Source of the DNA: Nocardiopsaceae bacterium
GTDB taxonomy: Bacteria; Actinomycetota; Actinomycetes; Streptosporangiales; Streptosporangiaceae
Length of the DNA: 13,271 bases
NCBI GenBank assembly: GCA_031254715.1
Contig: JAIRTY010000766.1
Span: forward strand, 1 to 13,271
Direction: 5' to 3'
The translations under genes and the position numbers were made by a program. Below are positions 12,561 to 13,271 of the stretch, in pieces. Numbering within the stretch: position 1 is the stretch's first letter; each line of letters opens with the position of its first letter. The notes below the pieces were generated by a model that was not told the origin of the DNA, did no database searches, and saw only the letters and a list, made by a program, of their open reading frames with translations.

Positions 12561-13271
12561 ATGAGCGGTGCCCTTGTTTCCCGGCTGCGGCTGCCCGGTG
12601 TGATCGTGGCCGCCGTGCTCGCGGTTGCCGCGGCCGGCTGCTCTGCCATCGGCGGCAGCGCCGGTACCACCGGCGGCGGGCTGCCGAGCCCGTCCGGCTC
12701 GCCGATCACCGTCGGCATCTCGCTCCCGCTGACGGGGGACTTCGCCGCCGACGGGCTGGCCACCGAGCGCGGGTACCAGCTCTGGGCCGACGACGTGAAC
12801 AGCCACGGAGGCCTGCTCGGCCGGCCGGTCACGCTGGTCATCCGCAACGACAAGAGCGACCCGGACGTCACCGCCAGCCAGTACCAGGCGCTGATCAGCA
12901 CCGATCACGTGGACCTCACGCTGGCGCCGTTCTCCTCGCTGCTGACCGCCGCCGCTCTGCCGGTCGTCAGCAGGCACGGGTACGCCTTCCCGGCCGGATC
13001 GGCCGGAGCGCCCGCGGTCTACGGGCTGAAGTCGGGCAGCCTGTTCTCCACCACCGTGCCGGTGGTCAAGCAGCTGGTCCCGTTCGTGCAATGGGTGACC
13101 ACCCTGCCGCCGGGCACCCGCCCGACCAGCGCCGCGTATCCGCTGGTGGACGACCCGTTCGCCGACCCGCCCGTGCAGCAGGCGCAGAAGCTGCTGGCGG
13201 CCGCCGGGATCAGGACCGCGTACGCGCCGCCCAAGCCCTACAGCGCCAGTTCCTCGGCCTCCGCCCTGGCC
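12561..13271 (+). CDS. Branched-chain amino-acid-type ABC substrate-binding lipoprotein (Peripla_BP_6), 5' part
   Basis: The first 237 codons of a gene that continues past the window. The protein begins with a basic n-region and a hydrophobic stretch (VIVAAVLAVAAA) ending in AAGC with Cys27, a lipoprotein signal that anchors it outside the membrane. A Gly/Ser/Pro-rich tether follows. The mature fold starts at PITVGISLPLTGDFAADGLATERGY, the characteristic opening of LivK/Peripla_BP_6 proteins. NSHGGLLGRPVTLVIRNDKSDP and a segment with VDLTLAPFSSLLTAAALPVV are further family landmarks. It would capture a ligand such as an amino acid, amide or urea for an ABC importer whose permeases and ATPases should lie to the right. 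ATG 12561 has GGAGGA 6-7 bases upstream, a strong ribosome site. The LacI-type operator upstream hints that the ligand could be non-amino-acid. Confidence 0.88.
   Translation, partial: MSGALVSRLRLPGVIVAAVLAVAAAGCSAIGGSAGTTGGGLPSPSGSPITVGISLPLTGDFAADGLATERGYQLWADDVNSHGGLLGRPVTLVIRNDKSDPDVTASQYQALISTDHVDLTLAPFSSLLTAAALPVVSRHGYAFPAGSAGAPAVYGLKSGSLFSTTVPVVKQLVPFVQWVTTLPPGTRPTSAAYPLVDDPFADPPVQQAQKLLAAAGIRTAYAPPKPYSASSSASALA

Overview
The window is very GC-rich DNA with GTG and ATG starts, long stop-free antisense frames caused by codon bias, and gene families typical of a high-GC actinomycete (Lrp/AsnC, TetR, ArsR-type and LacI regulators, two MFS exporters, a very large GH38 alpha-mannosidase and transporter parts). 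The sequence alone does not fix the genus. I see no rRNA, tRNA, CRISPR array, transposase or phage gene. It reads as an ordinary, regulator-dense chromosomal region of carbohydrate-use, transport and efflux genes, not an obvious new defence or mobile system.

Layout. At the left edge is the last 40 codons of an FtsX-like ABC permease (+). It converges on a lone sugar-importer ATPase of the MsmK/UgpC/MsiK type (-). A 198-bp AT-richer spacer separates that ATPase from a divergent Lrp/AsnC regulator (+), which ends in a hairpin-plus-T-run terminator that reaches into the 3' end of a TetR gene (-). The TetR gene is divergent from a 14-TM DHA2-type MFS exporter (+), and the shared promoter carries two 15-bp CGGAGG/CTCCG dyads.

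The exporter converges, with a 37-bp overlap, on a 1477-residue GH38 alpha-mannosidase (-). Divergent from the mannosidase is an ArsR-type winged-helix regulator (+). The spacer between them holds three copies of the half-site TCTTTCGA arranged over a probable leaderless promoter. Downstream of the regulator lie a 137-codon ORF that looks like a regulator lacking its DNA-binding domain, and a 12-TM-class MFS transporter. These three genes are close enough to be one operon.

The right end holds a LacI-family regulator (+), a 234-bp spacer with a LacI-type operator-like sequence, and the 5' part of a lipoprotein substrate-binding protein of the branched-chain-amino-acid (Peripla_BP_6) type that runs off the window.

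How they may work together (inference): two divergent repressor/target pairs (TetR/DHA2 exporter and ArsR-type/mannosidase) each show dyads placed on a recognisable promoter. The mannosidase has no visible signal peptide and probably trims mannosides already inside the cell. The lone sugar ATPase may energise importers encoded elsewhere. The most unusual points are the regulator-remnant ORF between the ArsR-type gene and the second MFS gene, the perfect 11-bp GC hairpin just inside the DHA2 coding sequence, the insertion-bearing mannosidase, and the pairing of a sugar-type LacI operator with an amino-acid-type binding protein.
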